A DNA stretch of 31,998 nt from GCA-2731375 sp964507245 (GCA_964507245.1 CAZDQC010000028.1:1-31998), one strand, 5' to 3'; counted from the stretch's first letter, positions 8,549 to 17,231 are shown. Notes: generated by a model from the letters alone, not told the origin. Made by a program: numbers and translations.

Positions 8549-9655
8549 ATGGATTTTGGTGTTTTTAATCTATTGCAGCATCGTGACCGCAGTAAATCTC
8601 CACATCAGGTGATTGAAGAGGCCCTGTCGCACACCAGGCTTGCCGAAGAATTGGGCTTTGGACGTGTCTGGTTCGCCGAGCATCATTTTTCAAACTACAG
8701 CCTCTGCCCTTCACCCTTGATTTTCTGCGCGCAGGCGGCGGCCATGACAAAGCGCATCCGCGTTGGCAGCGCGGTCCTAATCCTGCCGCTGCATGAACCC
8801 GCCCGTGTGATCGCCGAGATCGCTCTGGTCGATACGCTGTCCGGCGGACGTCTCGACGTCGGTGTCGGCAGCGGCTATCAGACCTACGAGTTTGAGCGTT
8901 TAGGGGCTGAAATGTCCCAGAATAAGGTCGTCTTCAACGAAATGCTCGACATGATCGACCTCGGTCTCAGAGAGCCCAACTTCAGCTACAAGGGCAAATT
9001 TTACGAGCAACTGCAGACGGCAATAAACGTCCGGCCCATGCAATCGCCCTACCCTCCCATCTGGATCGCGGGTTCCGACCCCAATAGCCACCGCCGTTGC
9101 GCTCGGGACGGCTACATTCCCTTCATCTCCGGCGGTCTTGAGAACGCGGACACGATTAAACGCATGCGTGACCAGGTGGCTCAGTGTTACGTCGAAGAGG
9201 GACAGGACCCGGCGACAATGACCTTGGGCGTCCTCCGTTTCGTTTGCGTCAGTGACGACCCATCCACCATCGACCGTTACGTCGACGGCGCACGCTTCCA
9301 GAAGCGTATCGCAATGTCCCTGCGCCATCGTCGGGAAACCATGGTTGACGATTACATGGTTGACGAGGTGCCATTCCCGGACGAGCCAACCCCTCAGGAA
9401 ATCGCCGGTAATATCGTCGTTGGCAATGCCGAGGCCGTGGCGGAGCAACTTTGCGGGGAGATCGAGCTGTATGGACCTCAGCATATGAGTATCTACTTCG
9501 CCGTCGGCGATCTGCCGAGCTCCGCCGCCGCCAAATCCATGGAGCAATTTGCGACGAAAGTCGTGCCGATGATCGAGGCGCATTTTGGCAGGCCGTTGTC
9601 GGAGATCAGTGACGCCCCTATACCGACGCCAATGCCGCGCGCGGCAGCGGAGTAA
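8549..9655 (+). CDS. LLM class flavin-dependent oxidoreductase
   Basis: 368-aa bacterial luciferase-like monooxygenase (TIM barrel; FMN or F420 as cofactor). Family marks are MDFGVFNL at the start, GRVWFAEHHFSNY, RIRVGSAVLILPLHEPARVI, SGGRLDVGVGSGYQTYEFER, and PPIWIAGSDPNSHRRCARDG. The start is placed at ATG 8549, with GTGGAGG at 8537-8543 and 5 nt spacing. An in-frame ATG at 8501 would add 16 residues unlike the family. It is followed after 6 bp by the GMC oxidoreductase, so the two are very likely one transcript. The substrate is unknown; ring hydroxylation or desulfonation-type chemistry is possible for this family. Confidence 0.92.
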   Translation: MDFGVFNLLQHRDRSKSPHQVIEEALSHTRLAEELGFGRVWFAEHHFSNYSLCPSPLIFCAQAAAMTKRIRVGSAVLILPLHEPARVIAEIALVDTLSGGRLDVGVGSGYQTYEFERLGAEMSQNKVVFNEMLDMIDLGLREPNFSYKGKFYEQLQTAINVRPMQSPYPPIWIAGSDPNSHRRCARDGYIPFISGGLENADTIKRMRDQVAQCYVEEGQDPATMTLGVLRFVCVSDDPSTIDRYVDGARFQKRIAMSLRHRRETMVDDYMVDEVPFPDEPTPQEIAGNIVVGNAEAVAEQLCGEIELYGPQHMSIYFAVGDLPSSAAAKSMEQFATKVVPMIEAHFGRPLSEISDAPIPTPMPRAAAE

Positions 9656-9661
9656 TCACCC

Positions 9662-11284
9662 TTGGCTACTCTGGAAGACGGCGCCGTCTTTGATTTCATA
9701 GTGACCGGCGCCGGCTCCGCAGGGTGCGCCGTCGCTGGGCGTTTAAGCGAGACGGGCCGCTACAGCGTGCTACTGCTCGAGGCCGGACCGAAGGACACAA
9801 GTCCCTGGATCCATATTCCCCTTGGTTTCACCAAGGTATTTACTGATGAAAAGGTAAACTGGAAGTTCGAAAGCGAGCCCGTCGAAGCTCTAAACAATAG
9901 GGTCCTCTACCAGCCGCGCGGCAAGGTTCTGGGCGGCAGCAGTTCCATTAACGGCACCATCTATATGCGGGGTGCCGCTGCGGACTATGATGAATGGCGT
10001 CAGCGCGGCCTGGAGGGGTGGGACTGGGATTCCGTACTGCCTTTTTTCAAGAAGGCGGAAGACAATGAACGCGGTGAGGATGAACTGCATGGTGCCGGTG
10101 GCCCCTTAAGGGTTTCCGATATTCCACATCCCTGGGATTTACCGAATGCAATGATCGCCGCCGCCGTCGAAAGCGGCATTCCTGCAAACCCGGATTTCAA
10201 TGGACCGGAACAGGAAGGCACGGGATTATTCCAATTCACAGCATCAAAACACCGACGTTGGAGTTCCGCTAGGGCATACCTAAAGCCAGCTCGTAACCGG
10301 CAAAATCTTCATGTCGAAACCTCAGCCCACGCACGGAGAATTCTGATTGAGGGCGGCCGCGCCGTTGGTGTGGAATTTCAATCTCCTTCAGGTATCCATG
10401 AGGTGCGCGCGCGCCACGAAGTCATCGTCTCCGGCGGCGCATTCAGCTCCCCGCCACTATTGCAGCTTTCCGGCATTGGCCCTGGCGACCTCCTACGTGA
10501 GATGGATATTCCAGTCCAACGTGACCTGCCGGGCATTGGCGCCAACCTGCGCGATCATTTTAATACCTATATGAGTTTTCGGTGTGCCCAACCGGTTACC
10601 ATGAATGACCTAGCGAACAGCCTGCCGCGTCGGCTCCTGGCGGGAGCTCAGTACGCCCTATTCCAAAAGGGCCCTCTGACAAACACGGCCATTTGCGCAG
10701 GCGCCTTTATCCGGAGTAATCCGCGCCTGGAACGCCCGGATATACAAATCAACATGTTCTCTTGGAGCGCCCTCAGCCGCAACCCTGAGCGCATTAGGCC
10801 CCACCCCTTCTCTGCCTTCTCATTCAGCCCGGTACACCTGCGGCCCGATTGTGATGGCTCCGTTCGCATCAAGAGCCCGGACCCTATGGCACCACCAGAG
10901 ATCAAATACGAATTTCTGCGTACCAGTTATGACGAAGAGGCAATTCTCCACGGCATGCGCGTTTGCCGTGACATTGCAAAGCAGCCGGCTCTTGCTGATT
11001 ACATGGTCGAAGAAGTCCTGCCTGGTTCGTCCGTCAACAGTGACGAAGATCTTTTGGCGGATGTGCGAGCACGGGGGATCGCCAATTATCACCCGGTCGG
11101 CAGTTGCCGCATGGGTTCAGAAGTGGATTCGGCAACGGACGCCCGCTTGCGTGTGCATGGCATTACCGGTCTTCGCATTGCCGATGCTTCGGTTATGCCA
11201 TCAATCATTGCCGGCAATACGAATGCGCCGACAATCATGATTGGTGAAAAAGCGGCGGCAATGATCTTGGAAGATGCCGCCTAG
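9662..11284 (+). CDS. GMC family FAD oxidoreductase (choline dehydrogenase-like)
   Basis: 540-aa glucose-methanol-choline family enzyme that oxidises an alcohol with FAD. The ADP-binding motif GAGSAG is at 16-21, LLLEAGP follows, the GMC signature block GKVLGGSSSINGTIYMRG is near 95, and the C-terminal domain carries the catalytic His in NYHPVGSCRMG (about 477) and GNTNAPTIMIGEKAA, where Asn (about 521) takes the second active-site place. Length matches the family. The start is a TTG at 9662 preceded by GGAG overlapping the end of the LLM gene; no ATG fits before the FAD motif. Pairing with an LLM monooxygenase suggests sequential oxidation of one substrate, which is inference. Confidence 0.93.
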   Translation: MATLEDGAVFDFIVTGAGSAGCAVAGRLSETGRYSVLLLEAGPKDTSPWIHIPLGFTKVFTDEKVNWKFESEPVEALNNRVLYQPRGKVLGGSSSINGTIYMRGAAADYDEWRQRGLEGWDWDSVLPFFKKAEDNERGEDELHGAGGPLRVSDIPHPWDLPNAMIAAAVESGIPANPDFNGPEQEGTGLFQFTASKHRRWSSARAYLKPARNRQNLHVETSAHARRILIEGGRAVGVEFQSPSGIHEVRARHEVIVSGGAFSSPPLLQLSGIGPGDLLREMDIPVQRDLPGIGANLRDHFNTYMSFRCAQPVTMNDLANSLPRRLLAGAQYALFQKGPLTNTAICAGAFIRSNPRLERPDIQINMFSWSALSRNPERIRPHPFSAFSFSPVHLRPDCDGSVRIKSPDPMAPPEIKYEFLRTSYDEEAILHGMRVCRDIAKQPALADYMVEEVLPGSSVNSDEDLLADVRARGIANYHPVGSCRMGSEVDSATDARLRVHGITGLRIADASVMPSIIAGNTNAPTIMIGEKAAAMILEDAA

Positions 11285-11301
11285 GCATCCGATTAGTTTG
11301 G

Positions 11302-12639
11302 CTAAGCGGCGAAGGCATCAGTGTATAGCGTACGTTGGTTGACGGCTTCAAAGCCCAAGCTATTGATATCCTCTTCCAGTTGCGCCAGTTCCTCCTTGCG
11401 TCCGAGTTGGCGGCAGGAATCAACCAGTATCTGGATAAAAACATCCCTTTGCGCCTGGCTTCCGCCCATGGCTACGAGGTCATGCCGCATGGGCATAAAA
11501 CCGGCGATCACGGCCTCGTGGTCGCCCTTGCGGTGGGCGATGGCCGCTTTTGCCACGGGAAGGGCAGCCTTGCGCATACAGACGCCGGCAGGGCCGTCAT
11601 CAGTATCCGCGAAATTGGTCATGGAGCGGATCAATTCATCCGCTTTTTCGAAGCGGCCGCAGGCGGCCAGGATGATAGCGGCGTGTGCACAAGTGAAAGG
11701 ATTGACATGATTGTCGATACGGCCCTCTGCAGGTTCCGCCACCACCTGCCAGCGATCTCCGACATCAACGCCGCGCAAGTCCAGCCGCAGCAGCAGGGAC
11801 GCAGCATTCGTGACGTCGATGACGTTATCCGGCATAGCCTTTGTTAGCGGTGATTCCAGATTGTATACCTTGCTGTCATAGAGCTCCAGGATACGCTCGT
11901 GCTCGCCCTGCTCCAGCAGAAAGAGACACAAATGCCACCAGTCGTGGTGAACGATCTGGTTTTTTCCAGCCCAGTTGCCGCATAAGCCCTCGAGCCAATC
12001 GACACCTTCCTCAACTCGGCCTTGCATGACCAAAACATGCGCCACTGCATGAGCTCCCCATGGATCGCTCGGATTCAGTTCGATTGCTTCGCGGCCATAA
12101 CGCTCGGCCTCGGCGTAATGCAGCATTTCTTCATTGGCGAAGGCGCGGTTGCCCATGAAGATCGGGTAGTCCCTCATCTCAGGCGACCAGTGCGGAGCTG
12201 CCTTCTCCACTAAATCGTACATATCCGTTTTTCGACCGAAATTGAAAAGATCCATCTGGGCCATCCGATGGATGAACATATCGCAAGGATGTTCATCGAG
12301 GATGCGCTTGTAGACTTCGAATGCCAGGTCCGAGCGCAGGTCGACCGCATGTTCGAGCGCTTCTATATAGGCGTTTTCGTGTGCGCTTAGTGGCGCGCTC
12401 CCGGCCTTCGCCTTTTCAAGACCGCTTCGCATCATCGGGATATACTTTTTATGGCGACCGAAAGTAAGCGCGAGTGCCCTGACGGCATGGGCCATGGCGA
12501 AATCGGGATCGGCGTTCAGGGCGGTCTTGATGTCATCCATAAAATCCGCTTCCCAAAGGCACATACCGTGCATGGCCTTTGACAAGGCATCACGCGCCAC
12601 CGAACTATCGCTGCTCAATTGCATGTCACCATTACTCAT
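11302..12639 (-). CDS. Tetratricopeptide repeat protein, TTC38-like
   Basis: 445-aa helical repeat protein resembling the TTC38 family, widespread in animals and in some proteobacteria. Features seen include ADPDFAMAHAVRALAL near the N-terminus, APLSAHENAYIEALEHAVDL, ERYGREAIELNPSDPWGAHA (a clear TPR), and VHHDWWHLCLFLLEQGEHER. No signal peptide or membrane segment is present, so it is probably cytosolic. The ATG at 12639 is chosen because GGAAGG sits 8 nt before it; a GTG at 12648 is the other option. It converges on the GMC gene, 17 bp between the ends. No enzymatic activity is established for the family; a scaffold or binding role is the safe reading. Confidence 0.85.
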   Translation of the reverse strand: MSNGDMQLSSDSSVARDALSKAMHGMCLWEADFMDDIKTALNADPDFAMAHAVRALALTFGRHKKYIPMMRSGLEKAKAGSAPLSAHENAYIEALEHAVDLRSDLAFEVYKRILDEHPCDMFIHRMAQMDLFNFGRKTDMYDLVEKAAPHWSPEMRDYPIFMGNRAFANEEMLHYAEAERYGREAIELNPSDPWGAHAVAHVLVMQGRVEEGVDWLEGLCGNWAGKNQIVHHDWWHLCLFLLEQGEHERILELYDSKVYNLESPLTKAMPDNVIDVTNAASLLLRLDLRGVDVGDRWQVVAEPAEGRIDNHVNPFTCAHAAIILAACGRFEKADELIRSMTNFADTDDGPAGVCMRKAALPVAKAAIAHRKGDHEAVIAGFMPMRHDLVAMGGSQAQRDVFIQILVDSCRQLGRKEELAQLEEDINSLGFEAVNQRTLYTDAFAA

Positions 12640-12882
12640 TCGCCCCACCTTCCGATTGCTTGTTTCTATGACAAGAGTACTTCAAACATAACTAAACAGT
12701 CGAGCTTAACCAACCTTCTGAGCGGATCCCCTGACAACCCTAAGGTCTTGCCGCGTTCTATTAGGTTTCGATATGCCTGAATTGCCTATCAATTAGTAAG
12801 AGAACAACACTCTATGTGCTTGGGTAGTTGAATTGCGGATCTCATTTTAAATTGTATGTCGACTACTAGAAGTGCCTTCAAA

Positions 12883-13206
12883 TCAAGGGTGTGGGCCCCA
12901 AGGCGCTTCATTCAGAAGCTGCACGGTCTGGGTCATAAGTAGTGGCCGCAGCTTCGCAGCGAAAGCCATGAAGTCATCATCCTGGAACAGTGTACTCCAA
13001 TGATTACGCCGGTCGGCGTCATCTTCGAATTTCCATAAATGCACAAGTTGGTGCAGGGTCCCTACGTCAGACGTAAAATAGCCTACCAACTTATCGCTGT
13101 AGCCGCCCTTCTCTAACGCGGGCCAACCTTCATCCCCGTAATGCTTCACGACCTCCGCCATCCGACCCACATAAACGGTGTAAGTACGCATTTCATATAA
13201 TGCCAT
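12883..13206 (-). CDS. NIPSNAP family protein
   Basis: 107-aa dimeric alpha/beta-barrel protein of the NIPSNAP family. It begins MALYEMRTYTVYVGRMAEVV, the usual first strand and helix, and has LVHLWKFEDDADRRNHWSTL before the second half. The full family length is present. The start ATG at 13206 has AGGAG at suitable distance (minus strand). The family often accompanies catabolic genes in proteobacteria, but its reaction is unknown. It lies 62 bp downstream of the GFA gene, on the same strand, so co-transcription is possible. Confidence 0.9.
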   Translation of the reverse strand: MALYEMRTYTVYVGRMAEVVKHYGDEGWPALEKGGYSDKLVGYFTSDVGTLHQLVHLWKFEDDADRRNHWSTLFQDDDFMAFAAKLRPLLMTQTVQLLNEAPWGPHP

Positions 13207-13268
13207 AATCGTCTCCTATTTCATTGCTATTGGTGCGATAAGACCAAACCGATGAGGGGAATTGGAAG

Positions 13269-13694
13269 TCATTTACGCTTCATATCCGGCATAGCATCGA
13301 ATTTTGGCAAATCCGGATCCATAATGTCCCAGGGCTGCGCACTCGCGACGTAAATATCGCGCTGGGGCTTATACAAGCTTGGGTCGTCCAGACTTCCGGC
13401 ATACAGCAACCTAATACCACTTGATGCCTCATTAATTAAAAATAGGGGCGAACCGCATGCGGAACAAAACCCACGTCGCATAATATGACCTCTATCCGCT
13501 GAACTTTTGTACCAACTCGGATCACCTTGCAGCAAGGTGAAGTCAGTTTGCTTAAACAACACGCCAGGATAAAACGCACTACCAGTCGCTCGCTGACAAT
13601 CACGGCAGTGACAATTACCCATGTAGAGAGGCTCTCCCGAGCAGGTGTATCTGATCTTTTGACAGGCACAGCCACCTGAAAATGAGGCGGACAT
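13269..13694 (-). CDS. GFA family zinc protein (formaldehyde-activating enzyme-like)
   Basis: 141-aa protein of the GFA/CENP-V fold. All seven zinc-binding cysteines of the family are visible: C9 and C11 (GGCACQ), C28, C30 and C33 (CHCRDC), C77 and C80 (CSACG). Conserved RATGSAFYPG follows the second group. The start is ATG 13694, with AAGGAG 6 nt upstream; an in-frame TTG two codons earlier is ignored. Members are annotated as glutathione-dependent formaldehyde-activating enzymes, but that activity is doubtful for most, so only the fold is asserted. An inverted repeat (GGTCC/GGACC, 13737-13752) lies about 43 bp upstream and could be an operator. Confidence 0.9.
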   Translation of the reverse strand: MSASFSGGCACQKIRYTCSGEPLYMGNCHCRDCQRATGSAFYPGVLFKQTDFTLLQGDPSWYKSSADRGHIMRRGFCSACGSPLFLINEASSGIRLLYAGSLDDPSLYKPQRDIYVASAQPWDIMDPDLPKFDAMPDMKRK

Positions 13695-13777
13695 AGTCAA
13701 CTCCTTCTAGTTCAATCCAAGTTCATTACGAATTTTGGTCCGACTTAGGACCGGTTATTTAGGTCCGCAGCCGTCCA

Positions 13778-13842
13778 TTGCCCGACAGGAACACCACCAT
13801 CTTAGAAGAGTATGGAAGCTGGGCAACGGATTATCAATTCTC
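13778..13842 (+). CDS. Possible 5' fragment of a gene cut by assembly gap
   Basis: An open frame starts at TTG 13778 and runs into the N gap, reading LPDRNTTILEEYGSWATDYQ. A stop at 13760-13762 bounds it, so TTG is the only usual start. The pattern (TTILEEYGSWATDYQF) resembles the N-terminus of MmgE/PrpD-type proteins, which begin with a short helix of this kind, but 21 residues are too few to be sure. No matching plus-strand continuation appears after the gap, so most of the gene would be missing from the assembly. No strong ribosome site is seen. Confidence 0.3.
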
Positions 13843-13942
13843 NNNNNNNNNNNNNNNNNNNNNNNNNNNNNNNNNNNNNNNNNNNNNNNNNNNNNNNNNN
13901 NNNNNNNNNNNNNNNNNNNNNNNNNNNNNNNNNNNNNNNNNN
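13843..13942. other. Assembly gap (100 N)
   Basis: A run of exactly 100 N, the usual placeholder for a gap of unknown length. The real distance may be much larger, because a plus-strand frame enters it from the left and is not continued on the right. Confidence 0.99.
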
Positions 13943-13949
13943 ACAAGAA

Positions 13950-14249
13950 TTAACCGCTGGCTTTGACTGGGCCGTGATAAAGCCAAGTCTGCATTCCTGA
14001 TTCAGCAGCTACCTGCTGGCGAATTGGGCCCATAATTTTTAAGTATTTATTCATATTCGCCTTATTTGCGAAATCCATAAGCATCATTCCAGAACGCTCG
14101 CCGGTCTGTATCACTGTCCAACCTTTCAAGATTTTGGCTTTTTTCAACTTTTTCAAACCCGGCACTGCTTCTCGCCGATATGTCTTCATGTTGTCCGCCC
14201 ATGAAACCGACTTTGGCAGTTCCATGACCATTACACGCGTATAACTCAT
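13950..14249 (-). CDS. Hypothetical protein, possibly dimeric alpha/beta barrel
   Basis: 99-aa protein starting MSYTRVMVMELPKSVSWADN. The order appears to be strand, helix (about 18-38, rich in Lys and Arg), strand pair (about 43-60), helix (65-80), strand (85-95), which would fit a ferredoxin-like or ABM-type dimeric barrel. No catalytic motif is recognised. No signal peptide. The ATG at 14249 is preceded by GGGGCGAG, a weak ribosome site. It lies next to gap 1, with its stop 8 bp from the N run, so its downstream neighbour is unseen. I do not assign a function. Confidence 0.65.
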   Translation of the reverse strand: MSYTRVMVMELPKSVSWADNMKTYRREAVPGLKKLKKAKILKGWTVIQTGERSGMMLMDFANKANMNKYLKIMGPIRQQVAAESGMQTWLYHGPVKASG

Positions 14250-14701
14250 TGGCTCGCCCCTTATTATCTAATGTGAAAAGACGGATACGTGGTAATGTTG
14301 TCACGACCTTGACAGGTCTGTCTACAACTGGCTGCTAGATGTGCGCACCAGGCCTCATAACATTCCTCTATTTTCACTAATCACCCATTATAGCTTGTCT
14401 ACCGGGCGCCGGTTGCAGAGGTCTGTCAACTCCCCTGAGACTACCATAGACCTATCATCACTGCGTTCTAGCTATCGGTCATAGTCACCGGAATTGCCGC
14501 CTATATCAGGCAAAAGGTGACAATTTTTTTCACAAGGCCACATTTAATTATGGCCAGTAGGTCGCCCAAATTATTCCCTAGTGTATTGTCAAATGAAGTT
14601 GTTATAGAACTCTGGGATGGCCGTTCATGCGGGGCGTTCCGCCCGTCGTGGGCCAGACAAATTCTTAACGTGGTTAAGTGATTGAGAAATGAGGACCAAC
14701 T
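14250..14701. other. 452-bp divergent intergenic region
   Basis: No convincing gene lies between the divergent unknown gene (starts 14249, minus) and the DUF1499 gene (starts 14702, plus). It holds an inverted pair GACCT-TGAC-AGGTC (14305-14318) and a second pair AGGTCT/AGACCT (14419-14424 and 14448-14453); the 9-mer AGGTCTGTC occurs twice (14314-14322, 14419-14427). These could be operator half-sites or chance. Confidence 0.4.
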
Positions 14702-15085
14702 GTGGATTTCCAAACCCTGGTACTAACATCTTGGAAACGGAACCAATATCTGGTCAGCCCAGATGATTATTGTAGCGCAAAAGCGCATATGATCAGCCCT
14801 ACATTCGACTTGTCAGTCGAAGAACTCCGGGAACGCTGGATGACCATGATCGCCTCCCAACCCCGCGTAGAAACGAGGAAGGCAGATGATGAGGCCATGC
14901 AATATGAGTTTATCCAACGTACAAAATTTATGCGATTTCCGGATATTATTACTGTGCGTTTTATTCCGCTGGAGCAACGACGCTCCACACTGGCGGTGTA
15001 CAGCCGCTCTCGGTACGGCCGCCGTGATTTTGGTGTCAACAAACACCGCGTCCGTGCTTGGCTGGAAGCATTAACCTTGGACTAG
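14702..15085 (+). CDS. DUF1499 family protein
   Basis: 127-aa protein of the DUF1499 family. The core runs through SVEELRERWMTMIASQPRVE (about 39-58), MQYEFIQRTKFMRFPDIITV, and SRSRYGRRDFGVNKHRVRAW near the C-terminus, the last being the most conserved part of the family. The start is GTG 14702 with TGAGGA 6 nt upstream. Many family members carry a signal peptide or membrane segment; this one has none, so it is a short form. Function of the family is unknown. Confidence 0.85.
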   Translation: MDFQTLVLTSWKRNQYLVSPDDYCSAKAHMISPTFDLSVEELRERWMTMIASQPRVETRKADDEAMQYEFIQRTKFMRFPDIITVRFIPLEQRRSTLAVYSRSRYGRRDFGVNKHRVRAWLEALTLD

Positions 15086-15162
15086 GACTGACGCGGCGGC
15101 CCCCTGCTACGTCCAAAACCTCATAGAGTTCCTTGTATATTTATCGCGCAAAAAGTTGTGCT

Positions 15163-17175
15163 TCATATTCCATTTGTCACCAATTCCCTGATGGCCTGCA
15201 TTAAACGCTCCTGGGACGGGATCACTTCACGTTCCAGCACATCATTATACGGGATTGGCACATCCAGACCGCCAACCCTAACGATGGGGGCGTCCAGATC
15301 ATCGAAGCCTTTTTCCACTACCAGAGCAGACACTTCAGCGCCGAAGCCACCGTTCTTGCAGGCCTCGTGGGCAATGAGAAGACGATTGGTCTTCGCAACC
15401 GATGAGAGAATCAATTCCTCATCCAACGGGCGTAATGTCCGGGGATCCAAGACCTCAATGGAAATTCCCTCGCGTTCCAATACACGAGCGGCCGCAAGAG
15501 CACGCGGCACCATGGCCATGGTGGCCACAACAGTGACATCTGTACCCTCCCTCTTAATATCTCCCTTGCCAATGGGGATGGCATAATCCTGTTCCGGCAC
15601 GACGCCCTTGCTTTCCATGTACAGCATCTTGTGTTCCAGAAAGATCACCGGATTGTCGTCCCGTATGGCTGCCGTCAACATCCCCTTGGCGTCGTAGGGC
15701 GTGGAAGGTGCCATAACGACAAGGCCTGGCACATGGGTGAACCATGCTTCTAGACTTTGACTGTGCTGAGCTGCCATGCGGATACCACCGCCCTGAGGTC
15801 CCCGCAGGACCATTGGCACCGTTGGCTTTCCGCCTAGCATATAGCGAAACTTAGCGGCCTGATTAACCAGCATATCCATGGTTAGAGCTACAAAATCGAA
15901 AATCTGGAGTTCCACAATTGGGCGCATACCTGCAACGGCAGCTCCAACCGCAGCTCCCGTGAAGCCTACTTCGGTGATCGGCGTATCACGAACCCTGTCG
16001 TTACCGAAACGCTCCCATAGCCCCTTTGTAACACCAAAAATGCCGCCAGTTTGGCCTACATCTTCTCCCATGATAAAGACACTGTCGTCTCGCGCCATTT
16101 CCGAGGACATGGCCTCACCCAAGGCGTCTACATAGGTAATTTCGCGAACACCCGTAGGTCCCGGTTCATCGTAATGCGCATGCTCTGCATAAACCGCTGC
16201 CAACATTTGCTCCACCGTTGGCTCTGCTCCTTCAGCTCCGAAGGCCACGGCTTTTTCTAGATCCTGGATTACTTCTTTGCCTATTTCATTGATCCGTTTC
16301 CGCGGCACGGTTTTTTCCGCCCGCATACGTTCTTCCAATAACTTGATGGGATCACGTGCGATCCAGGCGTCGTATTCTTCCTTGGGACGAGGGTCTCGCA
16401 AATTAGCACGCATAGAATGTTGGCCCCAGCGGTAGGTCATGCATTCGATTAGGCTTGGCCCCTCACCCTGCCTGGCGCGTTCTACTGCCTCGCCGACAAC
16501 CGCATAGACTTCACCCGCATCGTTCCCATCAATGGTCACCCCCGGCATGGCATAGCCACCAGCTCGATCAGAAATTTGTGCTGCCGAGGTCGTGTCCCTG
16601 TAGGACGTCGTCAGAGCGTATTGATTGTTCTCGCAAACAAACAGGATCGGCAATTTCCAAATACTGGCCAAATTGCAACATTCATGGAAGGTGCCCTGGT
16701 TTGAAGCGCCATCACCAAAAAATGCGACCACAACCTGATCGCCACCACGCAACTTGATGGCAAGGGCAGCCCCAGTTGCGAGAGGCATCGTAGCTCCGAC
16801 GATGCCATTAGCGCCCAAGATGCCCAGGCTCAAATCGGCTATGTGCATGGAACCCCCCAGGCCCCCGCAATAGCCGTTTTCACGGCCCATCAATTCCGCC
16901 ATCATCAGGCTCTGATCTGCACCCTTGGCGATACAGTGGCCGTGGCCCCGGTGATTGGAGGCCATATAGTCATCATCACGTAGGTTAGCGGAAACGGCAG
17001 CTGCAACGGCCTCTTCTCCGATGTAGCTATGCGCCGTACCTTTCACGGCACCCTGTTCAAACAGCGTCTTAGTCTTTTCTTCAAAGGCTCGAATACGGCG
17101 CATGGTGGTATAGATGGTTTCCGCTGTCTCGGCCGATAATTTTACATTGGACGTTGTCATATTCGTTGTTGCCAT
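15163..17175 (-). CDS. Fused E1 alpha/beta subunits of TPP-dependent 2-oxo acid (acetoin-type) dehydrogenase
   Basis: 670-aa fusion of both E1 subunits. Residues 1-330 are E1 alpha: HRGHGHCIAKG (75-85), the thiamine diphosphate motif from GDG (154-156) to NN (183-184), and RANLRDPRPKEEYD. Residues about 340-670 are E1 beta: FIMGEDVGQTGGIFG (367-381), ITEVGFTGAAVGAA (400-413, conserved Glu 402), MVLRGPQGGG, and DPRTLRPLDEE. It decarboxylates a 2-oxo acid or acetoin-like diketone and passes the acyl group to a lipoyl E2. No E2 or E3 gene is visible nearby, so partners are elsewhere or in the gap. The start ATG 17175 has GGGAGG about 22 nt away, separated by a stable hairpin (see 17184-17204). 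Last gene of a minus-strand run of catabolic genes. Confidence 0.92.
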   Translation of the reverse strand: MATTNMTTSNVKLSAETAETIYTTMRRIRAFEEKTKTLFEQGAVKGTAHSYIGEEAVAAAVSANLRDDDYMASNHRGHGHCIAKGADQSLMMAELMGRENGYCGGLGGSMHIADLSLGILGANGIVGATMPLATGAALAIKLRGGDQVVVAFFGDGASNQGTFHECCNLASIWKLPILFVCENNQYALTTSYRDTTSAAQISDRAGGYAMPGVTIDGNDAGEVYAVVGEAVERARQGEGPSLIECMTYRWGQHSMRANLRDPRPKEEYDAWIARDPIKLLEERMRAEKTVPRKRINEIGKEVIQDLEKAVAFGAEGAEPTVEQMLAAVYAEHAHYDEPGPTGVREITYVDALGEAMSSEMARDDSVFIMGEDVGQTGGIFGVTKGLWERFGNDRVRDTPITEVGFTGAAVGAAVAGMRPIVELQIFDFVALTMDMLVNQAAKFRYMLGGKPTVPMVLRGPQGGGIRMAAQHSQSLEAWFTHVPGLVVMAPSTPYDAKGMLTAAIRDDNPVIFLEHKMLYMESKGVVPEQDYAIPIGKGDIKREGTDVTVVATMAMVPRALAAARVLEREGISIEVLDPRTLRPLDEELILSSVAKTNRLLIAHEACKNGGFGAEVSALVVEKGFDDLDAPIVRVGGLDVPIPYNDVLEREVIPSQERLMQAIRELVTNGI

Positions 17176-17183
17176 GTCGCTCA

Positions 17184-17204
17184 GACCGCTTCGCGGTCCC
17201 TCCC
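17184..17204 (-). promoter_or_regulatory. Hairpin between purine-rich ribosome site and E1 start
   Basis: On the minus strand, GGGAGGGA (17204-17197) is followed by a perfect 6-bp stem GACCGC/GCGGTC with a GAA loop (17198-17184), then 8 nt to the ATG. The core GCGAAGC is known as an unusually stable mini-hairpin. If folded, it would bring the ribosome site close to the start codon; if unfolded, the distance is too long. It may alternatively act as a processing or stalling element. Confidence 0.35.
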
Positions 17205-17231
17205 AAAGCCTGAATAATCCTGAGCAGGAGC

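Noticed and set aside
8900..9583. 227-codon minus-strand frame inside the LLM gene
   Set aside because: A shadow of the real gene on the other strand, with no recognisable domain.
11273..11289. GATGCC/GGCATC hairpin at the end of the GMC gene as terminator
   Set aside because: Only 6 bp and no T-run on either strand.
11335..11847. 170-codon plus-strand frame inside the TTC38-like gene
   Set aside because: Overlaps a well-supported minus-strand gene and shows no domain.
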